Assembly: GCA_963702835.1 (NCBI GenBank) | Contig: OY969762.1 | Span: forward strand, 2,604,001-2,668,000 | Length of the DNA stretch: 64,000 nucleotides | Source of the DNA: JAFGAV01 sp041479055 | GTDB lineage: Bacteria; Acidobacteriota; Aminicenantia; Aminicenantales; JAFGAV01 | Direction of reading: 5' to 3' | In this document: positions 33,798 through 41,679 of the stretch, piece after piece | Position numbering within the stretch: the stretch's first letter is position 1 | How the letters are laid out: the number at the start of each line of letters is the position of its first letter | Translations under genes and position numbers: made by a program | The notes under the pieces: generated by a model | Database searches by the model: none | What the model saw: the letters and a program-made list of their open reading frames with translations, nothing else | What the model was told of the DNA's origin: nothing

Positions 33798-34583
33798 CTA
33801 TTTCTCTTTCTCTCGTTCTTTTTTCTCCGGCTTCTCCGGCTTTCCCGGCTTCTCCGGCTTTCCCGGCTTCTCTGCTTTGCCCGGCTTCTCCGCTTTGCCC
33901 GGCTTCTCTGCTTTTTCAGCCTTTTCCGGTTCCTCTTTTTCCTTCTCCGCCCGCTCCTTCTTGATGACTTCGGGCTCGGCCGTCTCCTCAACGGCCGCCA
34001 CTTCCTCGCCCTCCTTCTTGACCACCTCTTCCTTGGGCAGGTCGATCAGGACCAGCACGGTGTTCGGGTCGCTGATGATCTTGACTCCCTGGGGCGGGAG
34101 GAGCTCGCCGACCTTGACCGATTGGTGAAGGTGGAGAGCGCTGACGTCCAGCTCGATATTCTCGGGAATGTCCCCCGGCAGGCACTCAACCTCCAGCTCG
34201 CGGGTGATGAAATCCACGAACCCGCCCTCGGCCTTGACCCCAACCGCCTCGCCTTTGAGCAGGATAGGCACCGCCACGCGGAGGGCCTTGTCCATGGAGA
34301 TCCGGATCAAGTCCACGTGGAGCAGCTGGTCGGAAGTCGGGTCGGTCTGCAGCTCCTTGATCATGGCGTCCGGCGCCTCCGACCCGAAGCCGACCTTGAA
34401 TAGCGTGTTCTCGCCCGACTCGGACTTCAGGATGTGGATGATATCCTTTTTATCCAGGCTGAGGGCCAGGGTGGCGGCGCCCTCGCCGTACATGACGGCG
34501 GGGACCAGCCCTTGTTTCCTCAGGCGGCGGGAGGCGTTCTTGCCATAGCTCTCTCTGGCCTGGGCCTTGATGGTCATGGTCAT
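33798..34583 (-). CDS. rplY: 50S ribosomal protein bL25 (CTC type) with long Lys/Glu/Pro tail
   Basis: 261 residues from ATG 34583 (GGAGG nine bases upstream). The N-terminal L25 5S-rRNA-binding domain ('ESYGKNASRRLRKQGLVPAVMY' split over two strands) and the TL5-like C-terminal domain (about 95-185) are present. The last ~75 residues are low-complexity, built on repeats such as EKPGK and AEKPGKAEKPGK. The tail is far longer than in typical CTC proteins. Confidence 0.93.
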   Translation of the reverse strand: MTMTIKAQARESYGKNASRRLRKQGLVPAVMYGEGAATLALSLDKKDIIHILKSESGENTLFKVGFGSEAPDAMIKELQTDPTSDQLLHVDLIRISMDKALRVAVPILLKGEAVGVKAEGGFVDFITRELEVECLPGDIPENIELDVSALHLHQSVKVGELLPPQGVKIISDPNTVLVLIDLPKEEVVKKEGEEVAAVEETAEPEVIKKERAEKEKEEPEKAEKAEKPGKAEKPGKAEKPGKPEKPGKPEKPEKKEREKEK

Positions 34584-34597
34584 GGTCTTAGTCCTCC

Positions 34598-35527
34598 TTA
34601 CAGGAACAGGGAACTCACCGAGCTTCCTTCGTTGATGCGGCGAATGGTCTCCCCGAAAAGCTCAGCCACGGACAGGACCCGGATCTTGCGGCTGGGCCGG
34701 GCGTTCTCGGCCAGGGGGATGGTATTGGAGACGATGAGCTGTTCGATGCCCGATTTGTCGATCTTGTCCAGGGCTTGGCCGGACAGGACGGCATGGGTGC
34801 AGCAGGCCAGGATCCTCCGCGCGCCCTCTCGGCGCAGGGCCTCGGCGCCCAGGCACAGCGTCCCGGCCGTGTCCACCATGTCATCGAAAAGCAGGCAGTC
34901 TATACCCTTGACCTCGCCGATGACATGCATGACCTCGGCCACGTTCGGGGCCGGCCGCCGTTTGTCGATGATGGCCAGCTTGGCCTCCAGCCGCTTGGCA
35001 AAATGCCGGGCCCGGCCCACGCCGCCGGCGTCGGGCGAAATCACGGTCAAGTTCTCCAGCCCGAGAGCCCGGACGTGGGTGGCCAGCACCGGGGCGGCCA
35101 TCATGTTATCCACGGGGATGGAGAAGAACCCCTGGATCTGGGGCGAATGGAGGTCCATGGTCAGGACTCGGTCGGCGCCCGCTGTTTCCAGCAGGTCGGC
35201 CACCAGGCGGGCCGAGATGGGCACGCGGGGCCGTTCTTTCCAGTCCTGCCGGGCGTAACAGAAGTAGGGCAGGACGGCGGTGACCCGATGGGCCGAGGCG
35301 CGCTTGAAGGCGTCCAGCATCAGGAACAGCTCCATGAGGTGGAAGTTGGCGTCGCGCGAGCCGGACTGGATGACGAAAATGTCCTCGCCGCGGACATTCT
35401 CGTCGATGTAAAAATGGATCTCGCCGTCGCTGAATCTTTCCAGGACGCAGCGTCCCAGCTCCATCTTTAAATAGGAGACGATCTCCCGGGCCAGCTCCGG
35501 GTTGGACGATCCTGAAAAAATTTTCAT
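34598..35527 (-). CDS. prs: Ribose-phosphate pyrophosphokinase
   Basis: 309 residues. 'KIFSGSSNPELAREIVSYL' start, 'YFCYARQDWKERPRVPISA' and 'MDLHSPQIQGFF' carry ATP and ribose-5-phosphate contacts, and 'LLFDDMVDTAGTLC' is the PRPP-binding signature. It makes PRPP for nucleotide, His and Trp synthesis. It is followed directly by rplY and pth, an arrangement shared by many bacteria, and preceded by tRNA-Gln. Confidence 0.96.
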   Translation of the reverse strand: MKIFSGSSNPELAREIVSYLKMELGRCVLERFSDGEIHFYIDENVRGEDIFVIQSGSRDANFHLMELFLMLDAFKRASAHRVTAVLPYFCYARQDWKERPRVPISARLVADLLETAGADRVLTMDLHSPQIQGFFSIPVDNMMAAPVLATHVRALGLENLTVISPDAGGVGRARHFAKRLEAKLAIIDKRRPAPNVAEVMHVIGEVKGIDCLLFDDMVDTAGTLCLGAEALRREGARRILACCTHAVLSGQALDKIDKSGIEQLIVSNTIPLAENARPSRKIRVLSVAELFGETIRRINEGSSVSSLFL

Positions 35528-35562
35528 CTTGGCCTCTGTTCGATCCGCCCGCTCAGAGAATA

Positions 35563-35633
35563 CTGGGGCGGGAGGATTCGAACCTCCGATGGCGGATCCA
35601 AAGTCCGCTGCCTTACCGCTTGGCTACACCCCA
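35563..35633 (-). tRNA. tRNA-Gln (anticodon TTG)
   Basis: A 71-base cloverleaf on the minus strand: acceptor TGGGGTG pairing with CGCCCCA, D-arm GCCAAGCGGTAAGGC, anticodon stem GCGGA/TCCGC with loop CTTTGGA (anticodon TTG), T-arm GGAGG-TTCGAAT-CCTCC. The 3' CCA is not encoded. Its 5' end overlaps the last 10 bases of ispE. Confidence 0.95.
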
Positions 35634-36523
35634 TCCCACATTTCCTCTTCATACCGCCCGCGGGGAACCGTCTCTGCGAGAACGGCGGGATATTCCTGCT
35701 CCGCAGCCCGCCGTGCTTCCTCGGCCTGCCGCCCGTCGCGGAACAGGCCGAAGACCGCTGAGCCCGAGCCCGTCACCAGAGACAACTCCGCTCCCCGGCT
35801 CCGAAAAAGGGCCTTGAGGTCTTGTAGTCGAGGATGGAAGCGAAAAACGGTCGCTTCTAAGTTGTTTTCCAAAAAGCGCAGCTCGCGGCTTCTGAAAAAC
35901 TGCTCTATTCTACTGTCTTCGGGGGGAGAAGTCAACTTGGCGCCGGGGGGCGGAGCGCCGGTCATCAGGGCCAGTCGATGCTCCCGGTAGATGTCGGCGG
36001 TGGAGCAGGAAAAGGGGGGCAGGGCGATGACCAGGGGCAGGGCCGGCAGGTCCTCCAGGGGAACGATGCGGTCGCCTCGGTCCAGCCCCAGGCACAGCCC
36101 GCCCCGGAGAAAATAAGGAACGTCGGCGCCCAGGCTTCGGCCGATGTCCATCAATTCCTCTTTTTCCAAGCCCAGCCCCCAGAGGCGGTCGAGCCCCAGG
36201 AGCGTCATGGCCGCGTTGCTGCTCCCTCCGCCCAAGCCCGTGCCGGCCGGGATGGATTTCGTCACCTCGATGCTCGCTCCCGGGGTGCGCGGGTAGCGGT
36301 CCTTCAGAGCGCGCGCCGCGCGGAAGACCAAATTAGTCTCGTCCCAGGGAATGGAGGGGTCGCTGCCGTGAAGCACAACCCCTCCGCCGGACTCGGGAAA
36401 AAAGGCCAGCTCATCAGCCAGGCTTACCGACTGGAACAGGGTTCGGAGGTTATGATAGCCGTCCGGCCGGAGGCCCAGGACCTCGAGCCCTAAGTTGACC
36501 TTGGCGAAAGACTTAATCCTCAC
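35624..36523 (-). CDS. ispE: 4-(cytidine 5'-diphospho)-2-C-methyl-D-erythritol kinase
   Basis: 299 residues starting at GTG 36523, which overlaps the end of the upstream lipoprotein gene by 11 bases. GHMP-kinase motifs: 'FAKVNLGLEVLGLRPDGYH', the ATP loop 'IPAGTGLGGGSSNAA' and the C-terminal 'LVTGSGSAVFGLF'. It phosphorylates CDP-ME in the MEP pathway, between the steps of IspD and IspF. Its TAG stop lies inside the tRNA-Gln gene, so the 3' end of the mRNA and the tRNA are mutually exclusive products. Confidence 0.94.
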   Translation of the reverse strand: MRIKSFAKVNLGLEVLGLRPDGYHNLRTLFQSVSLADELAFFPESGGGVVLHGSDPSIPWDETNLVFRAARALKDRYPRTPGASIEVTKSIPAGTGLGGGSSNAAMTLLGLDRLWGLGLEKEELMDIGRSLGADVPYFLRGGLCLGLDRGDRIVPLEDLPALPLVIALPPFSCSTADIYREHRLALMTGAPPPGAKLTSPPEDSRIEQFFRSRELRFLENNLEATVFRFHPRLQDLKALFRSRGAELSLVTGSGSAVFGLFRDGRQAEEARRAAEQEYPAVLAETVPRGRYEEEMWDGV

Positions 36524-37229
36524 CTTGCAGCAGCCTCTCGATCTCATCCCAGGTTTTGGCTTGATAAGCCTCGGGGAGGTCAAGCGAAAAGGCCGACTCC
36601 CGGCCGTCGACGTTGAAGCGCAGGTCGAGCATGGTCAGGCTGCCCCGGCTCGTCTCGCCGCTGAAGGTCAAGCGACGGGGGGAAGGGCTTCCGGCGAAGA
36701 ATTCCTTGGCCTCGAAACGGATGTTCCCTTTCAGGCCGGAGACGATGCGGCCCCGGCCGTCGCGCTTCAGGGTCCAGGCCGAATCCTCCGGGCCGGATGA
36801 TGCCGCGGCCGGCCATACCCCGCTGACTAATGACGTCCATTCCTCCAGGCTCAGGGAAAAACCAAGGAACTTGGCCACGACTTCGGGGCTGGAGGCCGGC
36901 CAATACACTTTTTTGGAGGGAATGACAAAGCGGGCCTCCTGTCCATCGAAGACCAGATAGAACAGAACACGGCCCAGGATGTCGAACACTTCGATTCGTC
37001 CTTGAGCGGGAAGGCGGACCTGGAAGGAGAACCTGGATTTGGCGCTGCCCCGGCCCCCTTCCAGACGGATGGAAGCATAGCCTTCAACGCTGCGAATATC
37101 GGCCGGCGGTTTCAGCCGAGGCGCGGGGGGGCGGCAGGCGGCCAGCATCCCGGCCGCGGCGGCCAGGACGAGGACCCCCTCGAAAAAGTTCCTGTTCCGG
37201 ACGCGCCGCCGGGAAGGCCGTTCGTTCAT
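36513..37229 (-). CDS. Outer-membrane lipoprotein, LolB-like
   Basis: 238 residues with a basic N-terminus, hydrophobic stretch and lipobox 'MLAACRPP'. The mature part is a beta-rich half-barrel ('VEGYASIRLEGGRGSAKSRF', 'QVRLPAQGRIEVFD') as in LolB/DUF4292 lipoproteins that receive lipoproteins at the outer membrane. Position just upstream of ispE matches the lolB-ispE neighbourhood of proteobacteria, which supports the assignment, although sequence similarity is low. Confidence 0.75.
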   Translation of the reverse strand: MNERPSRRRVRNRNFFEGVLVLAAAAGMLAACRPPAPRLKPPADIRSVEGYASIRLEGGRGSAKSRFSFQVRLPAQGRIEVFDILGRVLFYLVFDGQEARFVIPSKKVYWPASSPEVVAKFLGFSLSLEEWTSLVSGVWPAAASSGPEDSAWTLKRDGRGRIVSGLKGNIRFEAKEFFAGSPSPRRLTFSGETSRGSLTMLDLRFNVDGRESAFSLDLPEAYQAKTWDEIERLLQGED

Positions 37230-37244
37230 CTATGAGCCGGCCGC

Positions 37245-37481
37245 TCAATCGAGCTTGAAGCCGTAATCCTCGGCCGGTTTTTCCCGGGCCTTGTCCCCGC
37301 CGGCAGCCTTCTGCCCGCCTATCTGGCGCGAAGCTTCTCTCTTCCTATGCTGGCGCCGGCGAAAAATAGGATAGAAGGGCGACTTGATGCGTCGGCCGAA
37401 GCAGGACAAGTTGGGGTTGACGATGAGGAGGATGATGAATATGCCGAAAACGGCCAGTAGCCCTATAAATCCCCAATTCAT
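37245..37481 (-). CDS. Small single-pass membrane protein
   Basis: 78 residues. One N-terminal membrane helix ('FIGLLAVFGIFIILLIVNP', about 4-22) is followed by a strongly basic cytoplasmic tail with RRR and KRE clusters. It lies 15 bases ahead of the lipoprotein gene and likely shares its transcript. Function unknown. Confidence 0.6.
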   Translation of the reverse strand: MNWGFIGLLAVFGIFIILLIVNPNLSCFGRRIKSPFYPIFRRRQHRKREASRQIGGQKAAGGDKAREKPAEDYGFKLD

Positions 37482-37490
37482 GGCAATGAA

Positions 37491-37637
37491 TCAATCCAGG
37501 GCCACATCAATATCGCCATGATCCTCTTGGAATTTGGGGATCTTCTGTTTTTCTTTTTCCTTGCCCAACTGGAACCCGACAACAAAAGCGGCGGAGATCA
37601 GCATGATGGTCAAGAAGGATTTTAGCACGTCTTTCAT
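37491..37637 (-). CDS. Very small membrane-anchored protein
   Basis: 48 residues from ATG 37637: a membrane helix ('FLTIMLISAAFVVGFQLG') and a Lys/Glu then Asp-rich tail. Ribosome site is weak. The frame stays open further upstream through the repeat region, but that extension has no gene-like features. It heads the run toward ispE; no function is recognised. Confidence 0.45.
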   Translation of the reverse strand: MKDVLKSFLTIMLISAAFVVGFQLGKEKEKQKIPKFQEDHGDIDVALD

Positions 37638-37697
37638 GATCGTTAGCCCTGGATTATTTTCGCCGAATTCGTCAAAAAAGTCAAATCCGTCGTGGAT

Positions 37698-37989
37698 GGG
37701 CTTGGGCTCTGGCCTCGCTCGCTGGCCGGATTTTTCACGCCCCCTCTCCGACCTCTCCGGAGACGCCATCGAGCTCCCCCCTATTTCCCTAGGGGGGTCG
37801 GAGGGGTAAATGAATTTGAGACAAAGAGGCAAGGCGTCTCCGGTATGATTTTGGGGGCTGCGCAACTCGCCCTCCTGCGGAGGGCTCAGACATGCTCGCC
37901 GGCCGGCAAAAAGATGCCGGAAATCCTCGAAGAGCGCTTCGAGAGGGCTAAATCCGGCCTGATGCTCGCTCCGGCCAAAGCCCAAGCCC
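37698..37989. repeat. Composite intergenic inverted repeat, copy 3 (hairpin R1c plus module R3a)
   Basis: The 429-base gap between the small membrane gene and the Memo gene holds a ~290-bp imperfect inverted repeat. Its outer arms are GGGCTTGGGCTCTGGCC (37698-37714) and GGCC.AAGCCCAAGCCC (ending 37989). Inside are the hairpin at 37757-37843 (ends CCGGAGACGCC/GGCGTCTCCGG, inner stem CCCCCCTA/TAGGGGGG), inverted relative to the two others, and module R3a at 37856-37900, which recurs inverted at 44223-44266. No gene is seen. Confidence 0.85.
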
Positions 37990-38066
37990 TTTTCGTTAAT
38001 GAGGGAAAGAAATTGCATGGACCATATTTGAAAGCGTAGAATACTAGAGTCAGAGGCATTAAAGCC

Positions 38067-39500
38067 ATGAATAAACATCTTGGGATCGGCGCCTTGTTCC
38101 TCACCCTTCTGGCGGCGACGCTGGGAGCCCAGGGTATCCGGCCGGCGAAGTGGGCCGGGCAATTCTACGACAGCGACGCGAAAAGCCTGTCCTCCCAGCT
38201 CAAAGACTTCCTGAGCGCCGCTCCCCAAAAGGACCTGGCCGATCTCGCCGGCCTGATCGTACCCCATGCCGGATATATCTATTCCGGCCGCACCGCGGCC
38301 CTGGGCTACCGGCAGGTGCAGGGCCGTGACTTTGAGACCGTGGTCATCCTGGGGCCCTCGCATTATGTCGGCTTCCAGGGTTGTTCTATCTATCCCCGGG
38401 GCGGCTTCCAAACGCCCCTGGGTACGGCCCTGGTGGACGAGGATTTGGCCGCGGCACTGATGAAGGAGTCCGGTTTCGGCTACATGGCCGACGCTCACAG
38501 CCAGGAGCATTCCGTTGAAGTGCAGGTCCCTTTCATTCAAACGGTGCTCCCCAACGCGCGCATCGTGCCGGTGGTCATGGGCTTCCCCAACCGGACGACC
38601 GTGGAGACCCTGGCCCAGGCCCTGGTCAAGGTCCGCGGCCGAAAGAAATTTTTGGTAGTGGCCTCCACCGACCTGTCGCATTTCCTGACCAAGAAAGAGG
38701 CCAACACCGTGGACGCCGAGACGGCCGGCCTCATTCAGAACTTTAAGATGGACACTCTCCTCCGCCTGTATCTACGGAACGAGAATGTGTTCTGCGGCGG
38801 CGGCCCGGTCCTGACGGTTCTGCTCTATGCCCAAAAGCTGGGCAAGGCCGGGGCCAAGGTGTTGGGCTATGCCGACTCCTCAGCGGCCGGCGGTCCGGAG
38901 GACAAAGTCGTCGGCTACCTGGCGGCGGCCATAACCTCGGCTCCCGAGACAAAACCGCTTCTTCCGGACCTCAATAAGGAGGATCGGGCCGAGCTTCTCA
39001 AAATCGCCCGGCTGGCCGTGGAGAGAGCCGTCAAAGACCATTCCCTCCCGGCCTATGAGACTCAAAGCCCCAGGCTGAAGGTCCCCGGCGCCGCCTTCGT
39101 CACCCTGACCGAACGGGGCAGGCTGCGCGGATGCATCGGCTACATCGAGCCGGTCGCCCCTCTCTTCCAAACGGTGATCCAGGCCGCCGCCCTAGCCTGC
39201 CAGGAGGACCTGCGCTTCGATCCCGTGTCCGAAGAAGAGCTGAAAATGCTGGATATCGAAATCTCCATCCTCTCCCCGCTGACCAAGATCACCGACCCCG
39301 CAAAAGTCCGGGTGGGAACACACGGGCTGGTCATCAGCCGCGGCCCGAAGCTCGGCCTGCTCCTGCCCCAGGTGGCCACTGAAAACAATTGGGGCCGTGA
39401 GGAATTCCTCAAGCAGGCCTGCCTCAAGGCCGGCCTCCCCCCCGACGATTGGAAGAAGGGCGCGGACATTTCCATCTTCGAAGCGATGATTATTCACTAG
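38067..39500 (+). CDS. Secreted AmmeMemoRadiSam fusion: Memo (B) plus AMMECR1 (A) domains
   Basis: 477 residues. A signal peptide (to about residue 21, 'TLGAQG') is followed by a Memo domain (about 25-285). The Memo domain has the metal-site residues in 'VPHAGYIYSG', 'GPSHYVGF', 'EHSVEVQVPF', 'STDLSHF' and 'FCGGGPVLTVL'. An AMMECR1 domain (about 300-477) shows 'LRGCIGYIEP' and 'LLLPQVATENNW'. The AMMECR1/Memo/radical-SAM trio is a conserved but poorly understood set. Here A and B are fused, exported, and without a radical-SAM partner nearby. Domain calls are firm; function is open. Confidence 0.88.
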   Translation: MNKHLGIGALFLTLLAATLGAQGIRPAKWAGQFYDSDAKSLSSQLKDFLSAAPQKDLADLAGLIVPHAGYIYSGRTAALGYRQVQGRDFETVVILGPSHYVGFQGCSIYPRGGFQTPLGTALVDEDLAAALMKESGFGYMADAHSQEHSVEVQVPFIQTVLPNARIVPVVMGFPNRTTVETLAQALVKVRGRKKFLVVASTDLSHFLTKKEANTVDAETAGLIQNFKMDTLLRLYLRNENVFCGGGPVLTVLLYAQKLGKAGAKVLGYADSSAAGGPEDKVVGYLAAAITSAPETKPLLPDLNKEDRAELLKIARLAVERAVKDHSLPAYETQSPRLKVPGAAFVTLTERGRLRGCIGYIEPVAPLFQTVIQAAALACQEDLRFDPVSEEELKMLDIEISILSPLTKITDPAKVRVGTHGLVISRGPKLGLLLPQVATENNWGREEFLKQACLKAGLPPDDWKKGADISIFEAMIIH

Positions 39501-39540
39501 AGACAGCATCTCCAATTGTGTGATCTCGCATTCAAGAAGA

Positions 39541-39627
39541 GGAGGGGTCCTGTCACGGCTCCTCCCCATCCGTGCTCGCCGGGCTGCGCGCGGGTGGGGA
39601 GCCCCTCCGCCGTGCCACCCCTCCCCA
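39541..39627. repeat. Intergenic palindromic repeat R2b
   Basis: Between the Memo fusion and the zinc-ribbon gene. Left end GGGTCCTGTCACGGCTC and right end GCCGTGCCACCCC match the ends of the element at 10400-10561 and, inverted, 58908-59019, but the interior lacks the 86-bp hairpin. Confidence 0.75.
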
Positions 39628-39723
39628 CTTATCACACGTTCGGAGATGCTCTCGTCATGAGATCATCCTTTTAAACACCCGCTGCCTCTGATATAATAAT
39701 AAAGGTATATAAGGAAAACGCTC

Positions 39724-40029
39724 ATGCCCCTTTATGAATACAAATGCAGCGACTGCAACTCGAAGTTTGAGTATATGCAGAAGGCCAGCGACCCGCCCAA
39801 GAAGAAATGCCCCAAGTGCGGAGGCCTGCTGATCAAGGTCATCTCAGCCTCCGCCCTGCAGTTCAAGGGCCAGGGTTGGTACGTTACCGATTACTCCAAG
39901 AAAAAGGGCGGGCCGGAGGATAAGGCCAAGAGTTCGTCGGAGAACAAGTCCGAAAGCAAACCCGAGAGCAAGCCGGCCTCTTCCCCGACAAAAAACGACG
40001 CTTCTTCATCTAAATCTAAAAAAGATTGA
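39724..40029 (+). CDS. FmdB-family zinc-ribbon protein
   Basis: 101 residues. 'YEYKCSDCNSKFEYMQKASD' and 'KKKCPKCGGLL' give the paired CxxC zinc ribbon of FmdB-like putative regulators, followed by a Ser/Lys-rich unstructured tail. First of a plus-strand run (zinc ribbon, waaF, gmhB, relA/spoT) with short gaps. Often annotated as a regulator, but its role is not established. Confidence 0.88.
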   Translation: MPLYEYKCSDCNSKFEYMQKASDPPKKKCPKCGGLLIKVISASALQFKGQGWYVTDYSKKKGGPEDKAKSSSENKSESKPESKPASSPTKNDASSSKSKKD

Positions 40030-40038
40030 CGGCCGGAG

Positions 40039-41043
40039 ATGAGATTCCTGGTCCGGGCGCCCAATTGGATCGGCGATGCGGTTCTGGCCAGGCCGGCCCT
40101 GGAATCGCTGCGCCGGAACTTTCCCCAGGCTGAAATCTGGCTCCTGGCCAAAGACTGGGTCCGGGAATACTATGAGGCGGACGGCCTTCTGGCCGGTGTC
40201 CTTCCCCTGGCTGAAAACCGGAGCCCCCGGGCGCTGTTCCGGGCGGCCGGGCTGCTGAAGAGCCGGGGATTCGACACCGGGCTTCTTCTGGCCAATTCCT
40301 TCGCCTCAGCCCTGCTTTTCTATCTGGCCCGCATCCCTCAGCGCTGGGGGTACCGTCGCGACGCACGCGGACCGCTGCTGACCCGCGGCGTTCCGCTCCC
40401 CGAGTTCGAACCGCCTAAGCATCAGGTCCACTATTATCTCGACTTGATTAAGGGGCTGGGGCTGAGCGTCGTCGATCCACAAATCCGGCTGGCCCTTTCC
40501 GAAAAAGAAAAGGGAGCGGCCCGCCGATCGCTTCAGGCGCTCGGCCTCAACCTCAAACGGCCGTTGGTCATCCTCAACCCCGGCTCGGCCTACGGCCCGG
40601 CCAAGAGATGGCCGGCTGAACGGTTTGCCGCCCTGGGCGCACTGCTCCAGCGCCAGAAAAAGGCCGAGATCATCATCACCGGCTCGAGCGGCGAGGAAGA
40701 GCTGGCGGCCGGCATCGCTTCGCGCCTGCCCCGCCGTCCGGCCAACCTGGCCGGACGGACCAGCTTGCGCCAGCTCCTGGGCCTTATCAGCCAAAGCCGG
40801 CTTTTCATCACCAACGACACGGGCCCCATGCACCTGGCCAACGCCCTGTCCGTGCCGGTGGTGGCCCTCTTCGGGCCGACCAACCCGGCCGTCACCGGGC
40901 CCTTTCACCCGCCGGCCGTCGTTCTGAAAAAGGAGGCGGCCTGCTGGCCCTGTCTTTACCGGAAGTGTCCCTATGACCATTGCTGTCTGGCCGGGATCGA
41001 GGCCGAAGAGGTCCTGGCCGCGGCCCGGCAATTCCTGACATGA
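40039..41043 (+). CDS. waaF: ADP-heptose:LPS heptosyltransferase II
   Basis: 334 residues of glycosyltransferase family 9. 'RAPNWIGDAVLARPALESL' is the WaaF-type start, 'LNPGSAYGPAKRWPAERFA' the phosphate-binding region and 'LFITNDTGPMHLANAL' the ADP-heptose site. It adds the second heptose to the LPS inner core at the cytoplasmic face. Its stop overlaps the gmhB start (ATGA). Along with gmhB it shows the cell makes heptose-containing LPS. Confidence 0.93.
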   Translation: MRFLVRAPNWIGDAVLARPALESLRRNFPQAEIWLLAKDWVREYYEADGLLAGVLPLAENRSPRALFRAAGLLKSRGFDTGLLLANSFASALLFYLARIPQRWGYRRDARGPLLTRGVPLPEFEPPKHQVHYYLDLIKGLGLSVVDPQIRLALSEKEKGAARRSLQALGLNLKRPLVILNPGSAYGPAKRWPAERFAALGALLQRQKKAEIIITGSSGEEELAAGIASRLPRRPANLAGRTSLRQLLGLISQSRLFITNDTGPMHLANALSVPVVALFGPTNPAVTGPFHPPAVVLKKEAACWPCLYRKCPYDHCCLAGIEAEEVLAAARQFLT

Positions 41044-41633
41044 TGAAAAGAGCGGTTTTCCTGGACCGGGACGGCACCCTCAACGAGGACGTCGGCTATC
41101 CCGGCCTCTACAGCCAAGTCAACATCTACCCTTTCAGTTTCGAAGCCGTCCGCAAAATCAACGCCGCCGGGCTGCTGGCCGTGGTCATAACCAACCAGTC
41201 CGGGGTAGGGCGGGGCTACTTCACCGAGGCCGCCCTGCGAAAGCTCCATCGCCAGATGAGCCAGGAGTTCACCGGCCGGCAGGCGCGCCTGGACGCGATT
41301 TACTATTGTCCGCACTACGCAGAATCGGGCTTGCCCGAGTACCGCCTGGACTGCACCTGCCGCAAGCCCTTCCCGGGCCTGGCCCTCCGCGCCGCGCGGG
41401 AACTCGACATCGACCTCCATCGTTCTTATATGATCGGCGACAAGGTCGAGGACATTTTATTCGGCCGAAACATCGGCGCGCGGTCGATCCTGGTGCTGAC
41501 CGGCTTCGGCCGTCAATCGCAGGAGCGCCTGCGGGAGGAGAAGATCGAGCCGGCCATCATCTGCCCCACGGTGCTGGAAGCGACGGACTGGATTGTGGAG
41601 GTCGAACTGGGAAAGACATCCGCCCAGGGTTGA
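41040..41633 (+). CDS. gmhB: D-glycero-beta-D-manno-heptose 1,7-bisphosphate 7-phosphatase
   Basis: About 197 residues; two adjacent ATGs at 41040 and 41043. The HAD motif I 'FLDRDGTLNEDVGYP', 'TNQSGVGRG' (motif II), the zinc-binding loop 'YYCPHYAESG...DCTCRKP' and 'YMIGDKVEDILFG' (motif IV) define GmhB. It removes the 7-phosphate in ADP-heptose synthesis. Translationally coupled to waaF. Confidence 0.93.
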   Translation: MMKRAVFLDRDGTLNEDVGYPGLYSQVNIYPFSFEAVRKINAAGLLAVVITNQSGVGRGYFTEAALRKLHRQMSQEFTGRQARLDAIYYCPHYAESGLPEYRLDCTCRKPFPGLALRAARELDIDLHRSYMIGDKVEDILFGRNIGARSILVLTGFGRQSQERLREEKIEPAIICPTVLEATDWIVEVELGKTSAQG

Positions 41634-41679
41634 GGCCCGGGCGGACAATGAATGCATATTTTTGGGGCGGCTCGGGACC

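Noticed and set aside
37638..38681. Minus-strand extension of the 48-residue frame through the Memo gene
   Set aside because: It runs antisense to a well-supported gene and through palindromic repeats; composition is not protein-like.
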